In this document: in pieces, positions 37,053-46,266 of the stretch
How the letters are laid out: every line of letters begins with the position of its first letter
How positions within the stretch are numbered: the first letter of the stretch is position 1
NCBI GenBank assembly: GCA_946999645.1
Contig: CAMQDS010000013.1
Span: 1 to 50,266 of the forward strand
Direction: 5' to 3'
Source of the DNA: an uncultured Bacteroidales bacterium
GTDB lineage: Bacteria; Bacteroidota; Bacteroidia; Bacteroidales; UBA932
DNA: 50,266 bases
The notes under the pieces: generated by a model
The model's input: the letters and a program-made list of their open reading frames with translations, nothing else
What the model was told of the DNA's origin: nothing
Databases searched by the model: none
Translations under genes and position numbers: made by a program

Positions 37053-37091
37053 AAAAAGTGACTCGTACTGACTTTGTACAAATCACTTTTT
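37053..37091 (-). terminator. queA terminator
   Basis: AAAAAGTGA (37053-37061) pairs with TCACTTTTT (37083-37091); a GTAC/GTAC inner stem sits above a 3x3 internal loop. On the minus strand a T-rich run follows, as for an intrinsic terminator. It lies between the queA stop and the dprA start. Confidence 0.8.
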
Positions 37092-37114
37092 GATAATTCT
37101 TTAATATGACAGGC

Positions 37115-38164
37115 TTATACTATCAAAAGCGCATCACCATAAGGTCCGAATTTATAATCTTCTTTTAATGCTGTAGCATATGCTTTCATTACTTTTTCGT
37201 AACCTCCGAATGCTGCCACTGTCATCAACATTGTAGAACCTGGACGGTGGAAGTTTGAAACAATTGCATCAGGTATGGCAAATCTGTATGGAGGAAAAAT
37301 AAATTTGTTTGTCCAGCCATTATATGGATTAACTTCATCATTAGTGGTAACATAAGTTTCAAGTCCTCTAATAACTGTTACTCCTACTGCCAAAATCTTA
37401 TGTCCTGCCTTCTTTGCAGCATTTATTTTAAGAGCAGAATCTTCACTTATTATTACCCTTTCTGAGTCCATTTTATGCTTGGAGAGATCCTCAACATCGA
37501 CTTTGCGAAAATGACCTATCCCCATATGGACAGTTATAAATGTCTTATCTATATCCTTAAGAATCATTCTGTTGAATAATTCTCTACTGAAATGAAGACC
37601 TGCAGCTGGCGCAGATACGGCACCTTCATGTTTAGCAAATATCGTTTGGAAATTTTCGGCATCAGACTCTGTTACCTTTTCCTTTACCCATGTAGGTATA
37701 GGGATTTGCCCCATGTGGAAAAGGGTTTGCTTAAATTCTTCATAACTCCCGTCAAATAGGAAACGAAGGGTTCTTCCTCTCGAAGTGGTATTATCTATTA
37801 CCTCGGCTACAAGACTTTCATCATCACCGAAATAAAGTTTGTTGCCTATCCTTATTTTTCTTGCAGGGTCTACAATGACATCCCAAAGCCGTTGCTCTTT
37901 GTTTAGTTCTCTTAGAAGGAATACATCTATTTCGGCCCCTGTTTTTTCTTTGTTACCTGAAAGCCTTGCTGGAAAGACCTTGGTATCGTTCAATACAAAA
38001 GTATCTCCTTTATCAAAATAGTCAATTATATCTTTGAACAATCGATGCTCTATTTCTCCTGTATCTTTGTGTAGTACCATCAACTTACACTCATCACGCC
38101 ATCTCGGTGGCTCTGAAGCTATTTTTTCTTTTGGAAGATTAAATTGAAACTGGGATAATTTCAT
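37115..38164 (-). CDS. queA: S-adenosylmethionine:tRNA ribosyltransferase-isomerase
   Basis: 349 residues. QueA motifs: the N-terminal FQFNLPKEKIASEPPRWRDE, FVLNDTKVFPARL, VSAPAAGLHFSRELF and VTVIRGLETYVT, then the C-terminal FIFPPYRFAIPDAIVSNFHRPG, all near their usual positions. It transfers the ribosyl part of S-adenosylmethionine to preQ1 in tRNA, the penultimate step of queuosine synthesis. It stands alone as a unit with its own terminator downstream. Confidence 0.96.
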   Translation of the reverse strand: MKLSQFQFNLPKEKIASEPPRWRDECKLMVLHKDTGEIEHRLFKDIIDYFDKGDTFVLNDTKVFPARLSGNKEKTGAEIDVFLLRELNKEQRLWDVIVDPARKIRIGNKLYFGDDESLVAEVIDNTTSRGRTLRFLFDGSYEEFKQTLFHMGQIPIPTWVKEKVTESDAENFQTIFAKHEGAVSAPAAGLHFSRELFNRMILKDIDKTFITVHMGIGHFRKVDVEDLSKHKMDSERVIISEDSALKINAAKKAGHKILAVGVTVIRGLETYVTTNDEVNPYNGWTNKFIFPPYRFAIPDAIVSNFHRPGSTMLMTVAAFGGYEKVMKAYATALKEDYKFGPYGDALLIV

Positions 38165-38254
38165 TGCATTTAATGATTAACATACTAATATAGATACGGA
38201 TTATTTAGAAAATTGTTTCATTAAATGTTATAATATTTATTAAGTATATGAAAA

Positions 38255-38866
38255 CTAAACCTTTGCTTCTCTGAAAACTTCTTGTATTGAGGGGTATGAT
38301 GTCTTTAGAAAAGCTGGAAGATTGGACTTTGCAACCCATGTAGCTGTGGTGATGTCCTCTTCTTTTTGAGGAGTAAGGTCTACTGGGGCATTGTTTTCCA
38401 TTCTATACCACCATGTGTGTTTGAGACATAGTAGTCCATTCCTCCTGTAGCAATGGTGAGTGATGCAGATGAGTTCTCCTAATTCAAGTCCCTTAATGCC
38501 TGTTTCCTCTTCTACTTCCCTTATGGCTGTAGTCTTTATGTCTTCTCCCGCTTCTCTGTGTCCTTTGGGTAAATCCCATTTTCCATCCCTTAGAATTAGT
38601 AAAAAATCACCTCTTTTGTTTTTTACAAGTCCTCCCGCTGCATCTACTTCTTGAAACTCCGTACATATTTTCTTATATGTAACTTCTGGATTACTTGAAG
38701 GTATATATATTCTGAAAAGATTGTCGGAGCATTCAAATCTTTTTATTAAATCATGGATGTCGGTTTTATTTTTTATGTGAAATTCTAAGGCATTGGGATC
38801 TGCAAGTGCTGGATCGTCCAGACTGCAAACGTTTATGCATCTTTTGAGAAAATAAATCCTATACAT
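38255..38866 (-). CDS. NUDIX hydrolase
   Basis: 203 residues. The NUDIX box is complete: GHREAGEDIKTTAIREVEEE followed by TGI. The N-terminal 75 residues (FLKRCINVCSLDDPALADP and on) are outside the NUDIX fold and look like an accessory domain. The catalytic domain starts at AAGGLVKNKRGDFLLILRDG. The family cleaves nucleoside diphosphates linked to another group; the substrate here is unknown. It is divergent from pyrE, and the two promoters overlap. Confidence 0.88.
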   Translation of the reverse strand: MYRIYFLKRCINVCSLDDPALADPNALEFHIKNKTDIHDLIKRFECSDNLFRIYIPSSNPEVTYKKICTEFQEVDAAGGLVKNKRGDFLLILRDGKWDLPKGHREAGEDIKTTAIREVEEETGIKGLELGELICITHHCYRRNGLLCLKHTWWYRMENNAPVDLTPQKEEDITTATWVAKSNLPAFLKTSYPSIQEVFREAKV

Positions 38867-38885
38867 CTTTTGCCTATATTTTTAT

Positions 38886-38909
38886 TATATTTGCCAGACG
38901 GCAAAGTTA
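38886..38909. promoter_or_regulatory. Overlapping divergent promoters of pyrE and the NUDIX gene
   Basis: TATATTTG (38886-38893, plus strand) and TAACTTTG (38902-38909 on the minus strand) are both TAnnTTTG -7 elements, only 8 bases apart. Predicted starts of transcription lie inside the opposing promoter, so polymerase at one would block the other. No clear TTTG -33 elements. Confidence 0.55.
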
Positions 38910-38928
38910 ATGCATTAATTTGATATTT

Positions 38929-39582
38929 ATGAAAAGTGTGGCAAGACAAGCAGCCGGTTATCTTTTGGATATAAAGGCAGTACTTCTAAGACCTTCTGAA
39001 CCTTTCGTTTGGGCCTCAGGTTGGCATTCTCCCATATATTGTGATAATAGAAAAATTTTGTCTTATCCACAAATGCGTTCTATGTTTGCTATGTGGATGT
39101 CGGAGAGAGTTAAAGAATTATATCCAGATGCTCAAGTAATCGCTGGAGTGGCTACAGGAGCAATTGCATTAGGCACCTTAGTGGCAGATAGGCTTTCATT
39201 GCCTTTTATATATGTGCGCCCGAAACCAAAAGATCATGGTACAGGGTCACAAATTGAAGGAATATTGGAAAAAGGCAGTAAAGTCGTTGTTATAGAAGAC
39301 CTTATTTCGACAGGTATGAGTAGTCTTGCTGCTGTTGATGCACTCAGAAAGGCAGGTGCAAATGTTCTGGGAATGGTAGCAGTTTTTACCTACGGCTTTG
39401 ATTTGTCAGTTTCTCGTTTTAAAGAAGAGAAAGTAAAGCTTGACACATTGTCTGATTATAATGCCTTACTTGAAGAAGCGGCTCTATGCGGATATATAAA
39501 AGAAAGTGAGTATAATATTCTTCAGGAGTGGAGAGTTTCTCCTCAAACCTGGAACATAAACAATAATTATGGTACAAATTAA
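38929..39582 (+). CDS. pyrE: Orotate phosphoribosyltransferase
   Basis: 217 residues from ATG 38929; a TTG nine bases earlier is not preferred. PyrE marks: AVLLRPSEPFVWASGWHSP, YCDNRKILSYPQ, VAGVATGAIALGTLVADRL, YVRPKPKDHGTGSQIEG (flexible loop) and VVVIEDLISTGMSSLAAVDA (PRPP loop). It converts orotate and PRPP to orotidine monophosphate in pyrimidine synthesis. It overlaps the next gene by 14 bases and starts a four-gene unit. Confidence 0.96.
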   Translation: MKSVARQAAGYLLDIKAVLLRPSEPFVWASGWHSPIYCDNRKILSYPQMRSMFAMWMSERVKELYPDAQVIAGVATGAIALGTLVADRLSLPFIYVRPKPKDHGTGSQIEGILEKGSKVVVIEDLISTGMSSLAAVDALRKAGANVLGMVAVFTYGFDLSVSRFKEEKVKLDTLSDYNALLEEAALCGYIKESEYNILQEWRVSPQTWNINNNYGTN

Positions 39583-39994
39583 CAGTAAGCACGCTACGGT
39601 GTCACGTAGTCCAGAAGCGCTATACATGTCTTTTGTCGACATGAGAAATTTTCTTAATTACCTTCCTGAAGATAAGAAAAAGGGGATTACAGCAGATTGT
39701 GATACAATTTCAGCAAGCGTTCAGGGATTTAACATAGGAGTTAAAATTGTTGAAAGAGTTCCTTATTCAAAAATAACTTTCAAAGATAATGGTGCTCCGT
39801 TTTCATTTAGTGTAAACCTTATTTTCGCTGCTGTAGAATCCTGTCCAGATAAAACAGATTTTTATATAGAAGCAGAGGCAGATCTTAACTTTATGATGAA
39901 GATGATGCTTGAATCCAAAATCAAAGAAGGACTTGATAAATTGGTTGATGGGGTAGCATCAGTTTCAGAAGGTCGTATGCCTGAAGGTCTATAA
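39569..39994 (+). CDS. SRPBCC-fold (polyketide cyclase/START-like) protein
   Basis: 141 residues. Alternating strands and a final long helix (ADLNFMMKMMLESKIKEGLDKL) and the opening KHATVSRSPEALYMSFVDMRNFLNYLP fit the SRPBCC cavity fold that binds hydrophobic ligands. No catalytic residues can be named. It overlaps pyrE by 14 bases and the rRNA methyltransferase by 1 base (TAATG), so it is translated with them. Function unknown. Confidence 0.75.
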   Translation: MVQINSKHATVSRSPEALYMSFVDMRNFLNYLPEDKKKGITADCDTISASVQGFNIGVKIVERVPYSKITFKDNGAPFSFSVNLIFAAVESCPDKTDFYIEAEADLNFMMKMMLESKIKEGLDKLVDGVASVSEGRMPEGL

Positions 39995-41367
39995 TGGAAG
40001 AAGTCCAAGGGCTCAAATTTGTCTCTTATCTGAAAGAATCGGTAGGGGAGGACGCTGCGATGAAAGTGATGGAGGCCCTCGGGGAGGTTCCGTCTGTGTC
40101 GGTGCGGACAAATCCATTCAAACTTCCGAAATACGGATATGATATTCTAAATGAGGAATATAGCAAAGTACAATGGAATGACTTAGGCTATATCCTCTCA
40201 GAAAGACCGTTATTTACGCTTGACCCTGAGTTCCATTCGGGGGCTTACTATGTTCAAGATTCTTCTGCAATGTTTGTGGGCTATACATTCAGGCAAGTTC
40301 TTAAGCAAATCCACAAAAAAGGAAACAAGATAAGAGTGCTTGATTTGTGTGCTGCTCCAGGCGGAAAGACAACTGATATAGCGGCATCGTTACGTTTGGA
40401 ATGTGGCGATGAATACATACTGGTTGCCAACGAGGTGATGAAAAATCGGGCTTCCATCCTATGCGAAAATATTGCTGTGTGGGGTGATCCCAATGTGGTA
40501 GTTACTTCGGTTGATCCAGCGGCTTTTGCTGCTTTACCTGGATATTTTGATATAATTATAGCAGATGTCCCATGTTCGGGTGAGGGAATGTTTCGTAAGG
40601 ATGAAGACGCTGTAAATCAATGGACTACAGAAATGGTCTCTGTAAATGCAGCAAGACAGAAGAGAATAGTGTCCGATGTGTGGCAAGCTCTATCTTCGGA
40701 AGGAATTTTCATTTATTCCACATGTACCTTCAATAAGTACGAAAATGATATGAACGTATCATGGATTGCCGAAAAATGTGGAGCAGAAGTAATGAAAATA
40801 GAATTCAATTTTGACGGTCCTATTCATACTAAATATGGAGTTTCACTTCTTCCTGGATTGGTGCCTGGTGAAGGGCAATATTGTGCTGTTTTGCAAAAGA
40901 CAGGAGAATCAGTTTGCTTGAAACCCAAAAAAGAAAAGAATGTAAGACTTAAAGAAAATTACGGGCATCTGAAAGATTTTTTCAATTATCCTGTAACAAT
41001 AGAAGAAAAAGGAGACATATTAACGGCAATCCCTAATGTAGTAAGTGTAGAGAAAGGTTTTATAAATATTTTACGACCTTTGATGTCTGGAACTGCCTTA
41101 GGCACAATTAAAGGTAAAAATTTTGTACCTCATCCTGATTTGGCATATAGCATTATATTGTCAGATTCCGCATTTACAAGGGTAGAAATAGATAAGCCTA
41201 CGGCTTTGAAATTTTTACACAAAGATGCTATAATATTGACTGATAAGCCTTTGGGTTTATTGCTGATTTGTCATAATAATATACCTCTTGGATTTATTAA
41301 GAATTTAGGAAACAGAACCAATAATCTTCTTCCTTTACAAAGGAGGATTAGAATGGATATAATTTGA
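39994..41367 (+). CDS. RsmF-type rRNA (cytosine-C5)-methyltransferase
   Basis: 457 residues. The NOL1/NOP2/Sun fold shows YYVQDSSAMFVGYTFRQ, the SAM site VLDLCAAPGGKTTDIAA, IIADVPCSGEGMFRKDED with the release Cys, and FIYSTCTFNKYEND with the nucleophile Cys. The C-terminal 170 residues include a PUA-like region. Such enzymes methylate C5 of a cytosine in 16S rRNA; the target position is not predictable. The start overlaps the previous stop by 1 base, and the TPR gene follows after 1 base. Confidence 0.9.
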   Translation: MEEVQGLKFVSYLKESVGEDAAMKVMEALGEVPSVSVRTNPFKLPKYGYDILNEEYSKVQWNDLGYILSERPLFTLDPEFHSGAYYVQDSSAMFVGYTFRQVLKQIHKKGNKIRVLDLCAAPGGKTTDIAASLRLECGDEYILVANEVMKNRASILCENIAVWGDPNVVVTSVDPAAFAALPGYFDIIIADVPCSGEGMFRKDEDAVNQWTTEMVSVNAARQKRIVSDVWQALSSEGIFIYSTCTFNKYENDMNVSWIAEKCGAEVMKIEFNFDGPIHTKYGVSLLPGLVPGEGQYCAVLQKTGESVCLKPKKEKNVRLKENYGHLKDFFNYPVTIEEKGDILTAIPNVVSVEKGFINILRPLMSGTALGTIKGKNFVPHPDLAYSIILSDSAFTRVEIDKPTALKFLHKDAIILTDKPLGLLLICHNNIPLGFIKNLGNRTNNLLPLQRRIRMDII

Positions 41368-41368
41368 T

Positions 41369-42298
41369 ATGAAAAAAATAATATTTGTAATTGTATTATG
41401 CTTTTATGCATGCATATGTTTAGATGCTCAGGAAACTTCTTCTCAGGATTATCTCAATAGGTATAATGCCTTAGTGAAAGCAGGTGGATATTCCGGGTTG
41501 GGAATAAATACTCTGGTTGATAAATGGATTCACGATTTTCCTAGCGAATATATGCCTCATCGTGCAAAATTTATGTCCTACCTCTTGTCTTCCAAAAATG
41601 AGAAAGTAACCAGGATGAATCTGCAAAAATATATGGGACAAGAACCTGTAATTACTCTCAGAGACAGTACAGGTAAGCCTGTAAATTATTTTAGAGAAGT
41701 TACTTACGATGATAATTTGTTTGCTCAAGCTATAAAAGAAATAGATAAGGCTATACTATTATCACCTCTCAATCTTGAACTTCGTCTTTCAAAAATTACA
41801 GCCCTCTGCGGATATGAAAAGGATAGTCCTGATATGGCAGTATCATCACTTAATGCTCTGATTGACTATAATTTCACGCAATCTCCTAAATGGACCTATC
41901 CTGGGGTTGAGAAAGTGGATGAGGAATTTTTTTCGGCTCTTGTTCAGGAATATTGCTATACATTTTTTAGATATGCATCTGAGTCAGGCTATGCATCGTT
42001 TAAGTCTGTGTCAGAAAGAATGTTGTCATATAGACCAAACGATATTTTATTCTTGGATAATTTAGGCTCATATTATCTCGTATATGAAAAGAATAATAAA
42101 GTCGCTCTAAAGTATTACAACAAGGTTTTAAAGAAGAAACCAGACGATATGACAGCAATAAAGAATTGTATTATATTGGCAAGAACTAATAAAAACAAAA
42201 AACTTGAGAAGAAATATCTCCCCAAGTTTATAAAATTCTCGACTGATACTACTGCGGTTGAAGCAGCAAAATTGCGTCTGAAATCGATTCTTAATTAA
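41369..42298 (+). CDS. Exported TPR-repeat protein (DUF4919-like)
   Basis: 309 residues with a signal peptide (about 1-20, ending CLDA-QE). A middle region includes FREVTYDDNLFAQAIKEIDKAI, and the C-terminal part has tetratricopeptide pattern (FLDNLGSYYLVYEKNNKVALK, then YNKVLKKKPDDMTAIKN). It is probably a periplasmic protein-binding factor. The assignment to DUF4919 is from overall look only. It ends the pyrE unit, 2 bases before the end of the convergent membrane protein gene, with no room for a separate terminator. Confidence 0.7.
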   Translation: MKKIIFVIVLCFYACICLDAQETSSQDYLNRYNALVKAGGYSGLGINTLVDKWIHDFPSEYMPHRAKFMSYLLSSKNEKVTRMNLQKYMGQEPVITLRDSTGKPVNYFREVTYDDNLFAQAIKEIDKAILLSPLNLELRLSKITALCGYEKDSPDMAVSSLNALIDYNFTQSPKWTYPGVEKVDEEFFSALVQEYCYTFFRYASESGYASFKSVSERMLSYRPNDILFLDNLGSYYLVYEKNNKVALKYYNKVLKKKPDDMTAIKNCIILARTNKNKKLEKKYLPKFIKFSTDTTAVEAAKLRLKSILN

Positions 42299-42299
42299 A

Positions 42300-42983
42300 T
42301 CAGTCTTTATATTTATTAAGCAGTTTGCTGAAAATCCTATGGCAGATGGGATCTGTTACTTTTAGTCCCAATCCTGTAAATAAAGCAAGTATTATAGTTC
42401 CTTCTCTTATTACCACACTTGTACCATCTCCGAAAGGAGTTTTAAATACGAATATCAACAAAATGGCAGAAATGGCTACGAGAAAAACATCAAATGATAC
42501 CTTTACATTACTGAATTTCCACTTGGTTACTTGTGCGATTGCCACTACTGTTTGCTCTCCTGCCAACATCCATGCCTTGCCCATAATTTCCATACTTACC
42601 CCGAAAGCAGCAGCTATTACAGCTATTATGCTGATAACCATTTTCATAGCATAAGTTGAAGCCTCCAACCAACTTAATGCCCATATTGCACCATCAGTAA
42701 GAGCTCCAAACACTATTGCTGCAGGTATCTGCATGAGATATTCAAGTTTGAAATTCTTTTTTAGAAGGACAATTTGCAATACTATAAACATAAAGTGCAT
42801 TATAGCAGTATAGGTTCCTATTGATAGACTTCTATTTACAAGGTATACAGCGCAAGGAGGAGTTGAAATAGGATCTGTCCCGAGATCGGATTTTATGGCA
42901 AGGGCAACTGCGATGGCTACCAATGTTAGCCCAAGTGTACCAACCGAATACCTTACCAAAATGTCTTTTAATTTATTATTCAT
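42300..42983 (-). CDS. YczE/YyaS-like integral membrane protein (DUF6198 type)
   Basis: 227 residues with about five hydrophobic segments. The conserved start RYSVGTLGLTLVAIAVALAIKSDLGTDPIS and the loop after it are typical of YczE/YitT-like membrane proteins. No transport motif is known for the family. The promoter is not clear: GATATTTG at 43004-43016 is a near match only. It is convergent with the TPR gene. Confidence 0.8.
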   Translation of the reverse strand: MNNKLKDILVRYSVGTLGLTLVAIAVALAIKSDLGTDPISTPPCAVYLVNRSLSIGTYTAIMHFMFIVLQIVLLKKNFKLEYLMQIPAAIVFGALTDGAIWALSWLEASTYAMKMVISIIAVIAAAFGVSMEIMGKAWMLAGEQTVVAIAQVTKWKFSNVKVSFDVFLVAISAILLIFVFKTPFGDGTSVVIREGTIILALFTGLGLKVTDPICHRIFSKLLNKYKD

Positions 42984-43045
42984 TCGATATACATTTCAAA
43001 AGTGTGCAAATATCGTATAAATATTAACGAAATTGAAATAATTTG

Positions 43046-43053
43046 TAAATTTG
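43046..43053 (+). promoter_or_regulatory. -7 element for the M13 peptidase gene
   Basis: TAAATTTG matches TAnnTTTG, 32 bases before the start. No -33 TTTG at the expected spacing. Confidence 0.5.
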
Positions 43054-43085
43054 TAAGAATTGGTTTAGACTAAAATAATTTAATT

Positions 43086-45104
43086 ATGAAAAAAATAACT
43101 ATCAGTATGCTTATGGCACTATCTATAATATCCTGCTCTCAAAATTCAGGCAGGAAAACGGTACCTGCCATTGATATGGCAAGTATGGATACTACTGTAT
43201 CCCCGGGAACAGATTTTTACCGCTATGCCACAGGTGGTTGGCAAAAGAATAATCCGCTTAAACCAGAATATGCCCGTTATGGCTCTTTTGATGCCTTGCG
43301 AGATTCGAGTCAGAATCGCTTAAACAGGCTTTTCAAAGAAATGGTAAATATGAATGTAAAAGCCGGCACTTCTGAACAAAAGATAGTGGACTTATACAAG
43401 CAGGGACTTGATTCCGTTAAATTAAATGCAGAGGGAGCAACTCCGTTAAAATCATATATCGCAAAAATATATTCTGCAGATGATAAAACAGCTCTTGCAA
43501 GAGAAATTGCAGAACTACATAAGTATGCAGAGACATCTTTCTTCAATACTTACGTTGGAACGGACCTGATGAACAGCAATATGCAGGTATTGTATTTGTC
43601 ACAAGGAGGTCTTGGTATAGGCGACAGGGACTATTATATAGAAACCGCAAATGCTGGGATAAAAGAAGGATATAAAAATTTCCTTTCAAAAGTATTTGCT
43701 CTATCAGGTGTAGATAATCCTAATCGTGCTGCAGAAAATGCTCTCAAAGTAGAAGATGTACTTGCTGCTAATTCTTGGACGAGCGTACAAGAGAGAAATA
43801 TTCAGGCTCAATACAATCCAATGTCTTCTGAAGAATTAGAAAAGGCATATCCTGGCTTTGATTTTAAGGTGTACTTTGAGGAGAGGGGCATACCTGAACA
43901 AAAAAAGATTATAGTAAACGAACCTTCATTTTTCAAAGCTTTTTCTGAATATTTTGCAAAAGAAAATATAGATGTACTGAAAGATTACATAGCAGGTCAG
44001 TTGATACAAGGGGCGTGCAGTGCATTGAGCGATGAATTTTACAATGCTTCGTTCGACTTTTTCAGTACTCAAATGAGTGGAATAAAACAGCAGAAACCTC
44101 GTTGGAAGAGGGCAATGTCTGTACCTAACAATATACTTGGAGAAGCAGTGGGTAAAATGTATGTAGAAAAATATTTCCCAGAATCTTCAAAAAATAAGAT
44201 GCTTCAACTTGTTAAAAATCTTCAAAAAGCATTATCGCAACACATTGATGCCCTTGATTGGATGGGAGATTCGACTAAAGTAAAAGCACACGAAAAACTC
44301 AACAATTATATAATCAAGATAGGGTATCCAGATAAATGGAAGGACTATTCTTCCCTTGAAATAAATCCAAGTAGAAGTTATTATGAAAATTTAAGAGCAG
44401 CAGGAAGATGGTATGTAGCAGATAATATTTCCAAACTTGGAAAACCTACAGATAAAACGTTGTGGGAAATGACACCTCAGACTGTAAATGCTTATTACAA
44501 TCCTACAACAAATGAAATATGCTTCCCAGCAGCAATATTGCAGCCACCTTTCTTCAATCCAGATGCTGACGATGCCGTAAACTATGGTGGAATCGGTGTG
44601 GTAATTGGTCATGAAATGTCTCACGGCTTTGACGACCAGGGACGTCTTTTTGATAAGGACGGTAATATGGTAAACTGGTGGACGGCAGATGACGATGCTA
44701 AATTCAGAGCAAAAGCAGAAAAACTTGCAGCACAATTCGATGCTGTTGAAATTCTTCCAGGTGTAATGGCAAACGGACATCTGTCTCTTGGTGAGAACAT
44801 AGGTGACCATGGTGGTTTGAGCATTGCTTACACTGCAATGCAGAATGCAATCGCCGGTAAAAACATAGGACTTATAGATGGCTTTACACCAGAGCAGAGG
44901 TTCTATATTTCTTATGGTATGATTTGGGCTCAGAATATAACTAATGAAGAAAAAGCCCGTCTTACAAAAATGGATGTACATTCTCTTGCTCAAAACAGAG
45001 TGAATGTTTCATTAAGGAACTTCGGTACTTTCTTCGATGCCTTCGGTATTAAAGAAGGAGATAAAATGTTCCTGCCTGAAAGTGAAAGAGTACATATTTG
45101 GTAG
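43086..45104 (+). CDS. M13-family metallopeptidase (PepO/neprilysin-like), lipoprotein
   Basis: 672 residues with a lipobox (IISC) near residue 17. The zinc motif HEMSH lies near 509-513 in IGHEMSHGFDDQGRLFDKDG, and the third ligand is in SLGENIGDHGG. The N-terminal lobe starts DMASMDTTVSPGTDFYRYATGGW, the usual start of bacterial M13 enzymes. It cleaves small peptides before hydrophobic residues, in the periplasm or on the surface. The FtsX-type permease gene starts 1 base after its stop. Confidence 0.95.
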   Translation: MKKITISMLMALSIISCSQNSGRKTVPAIDMASMDTTVSPGTDFYRYATGGWQKNNPLKPEYARYGSFDALRDSSQNRLNRLFKEMVNMNVKAGTSEQKIVDLYKQGLDSVKLNAEGATPLKSYIAKIYSADDKTALAREIAELHKYAETSFFNTYVGTDLMNSNMQVLYLSQGGLGIGDRDYYIETANAGIKEGYKNFLSKVFALSGVDNPNRAAENALKVEDVLAANSWTSVQERNIQAQYNPMSSEELEKAYPGFDFKVYFEERGIPEQKKIIVNEPSFFKAFSEYFAKENIDVLKDYIAGQLIQGACSALSDEFYNASFDFFSTQMSGIKQQKPRWKRAMSVPNNILGEAVGKMYVEKYFPESSKNKMLQLVKNLQKALSQHIDALDWMGDSTKVKAHEKLNNYIIKIGYPDKWKDYSSLEINPSRSYYENLRAAGRWYVADNISKLGKPTDKTLWEMTPQTVNAYYNPTTNEICFPAAILQPPFFNPDADDAVNYGGIGVVIGHEMSHGFDDQGRLFDKDGNMVNWWTADDDAKFRAKAEKLAAQFDAVEILPGVMANGHLSLGENIGDHGGLSIAYTAMQNAIAGKNIGLIDGFTPEQRFYISYGMIWAQNITNEEKARLTKMDVHSLAQNRVNVSLRNFGTFFDAFGIKEGDKMFLPESERVHIW

Positions 45105-45105
45105 A

Positions 45106-46266
45106 GTGAATGTTTCTTCATTTATAGCACGGAGATTGCGCTTTAAGGGAAATATGGCTATGGTTTCCATAGCCATATCTTTCTTTATAATAATTGTTTC
45201 TGTATCAATATCTTCTGGATTTAGATATGAGATACGTCAAGGTCTTTCCTATATTGCAGGAGACGTACGTATAACATATCCGGATATGAACTATGTGTCT
45301 GAGGATGAACCATTATATTCAGATTCTCAGGCTTTTGAAAACTTTGGGAAAATTAAAGGAATTGAATCAGTATCTCCTGTCGTATATCGTGCCGGTATAA
45401 TAAAGAGTAAAGATGAAATAGCCGGTGCAGTTTTTAAGGGAATAAAAGGGGGAGGAGATAGTCTTAAAATTTCTATCCCATCTCGGCTTGCTGATATGCT
45501 GAACATTTCAAAGGGAGATAAGTTGACTGCTTATTTTATTGGTGAAAGGGTTAAAGTCAGAAAATTTACAGTAGATAATATTTATACAAATATATTACCT
45601 GGTGATGATAATATGCTGATTTTCTGCGGATTGAAAGATATGCAGCGACTTAATGGATGGAAAGATAACCAGGTATCTGCAATGGAAATTACATTGTCAA
45701 AAGAATACAAGGGGCAAAAAGCTTTAAAAGATAAAACTGATGAAATAGGAACAAGTATTCTTTTACATTCCAATCCCAATGAATCGACACCTGTTGCTTC
45801 TTCTTTGCTGAACAGGTATCCACAGATATTTTCATGGTTAGACCTGATAGACACTAATGTATTATTTATATTAGTCTTAATGACAATAGTTGCAGGTTTC
45901 AATATGATTTCAGGTCTTCTGATACTCCTTTTTAGAAATATATCCACTATAGGTATATTGAAATCAATGGGAATGACTAATAAGAATATTTCTATGGTAT
46001 TCCTAAAAGTGGCTTCTGTTTTGGTTGTTAAGGGAATGTTAATCGGTAATTTATTGGCAATTATTTTCTGTATGTTCCAAAAAATTACTCGAATTATAAA
46101 ACTCGATCCTGATAATTATTTCCTTTCTTATGTTCCCGTACGCCTTGAGCCTTTTTCGATTCTTGCGTGTGATTTTCTGTCGTATCTTGTGATAATGTTT
46201 CTGCTTCTACTTCCTTTATTGTTTGTGTCAAATGTGGATCCGGCAAAGACTGTCCGCTCTCAATAG
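45106..46266 (+). CDS. FtsX/LolC-E-type ABC transporter permease
   Basis: 386 residues from GTG 45106. An upstream in-frame ATG at 45037 lies deep in the M13 gene, and the conserved family start is VNVSSFIARRLRFKGN, so GTG is preferred. A membrane segment (about 20-42), a periplasmic domain of about 200 residues and three C-terminal membrane segments follow the MacB/LolE layout, including LLILLFRNISTIGILKSMGMT. It is related to the permease at 13126-14349 and may be its LolC/LolE partner. Its last 173 bases are overlapped on the other strand by the lytic transglycosylase gene. Confidence 0.85.
   Translation: MNVSSFIARRLRFKGNMAMVSIAISFFIIIVSVSISSGFRYEIRQGLSYIAGDVRITYPDMNYVSEDEPLYSDSQAFENFGKIKGIESVSPVVYRAGIIKSKDEIAGAVFKGIKGGGDSLKISIPSRLADMLNISKGDKLTAYFIGERVKVRKFTVDNIYTNILPGDDNMLIFCGLKDMQRLNGWKDNQVSAMEITLSKEYKGQKALKDKTDEIGTSILLHSNPNESTPVASSLLNRYPQIFSWLDLIDTNVLFILVLMTIVAGFNMISGLLILLFRNISTIGILKSMGMTNKNISMVFLKVASVLVVKGMLIGNLLAIIFCMFQKITRIIKLDPDNYFLSYVPVRLEPFSILACDFLSYLVIMFLLLLPLLFVSNVDPAKTVRSQ

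Noticed and set aside
37009..37086. Longer start for dprA
   Set aside because: The extra residues would be encoded in the queA terminator hairpin and do not resemble DprA.
44391..44993. Minus-strand open frame of 200 codons inside the M13 gene
   Set aside because: It lies opposite the zinc-site region of a clear M13 peptidase, and its product is rich in Cys, His and Ile as expected for an antisense shadow.
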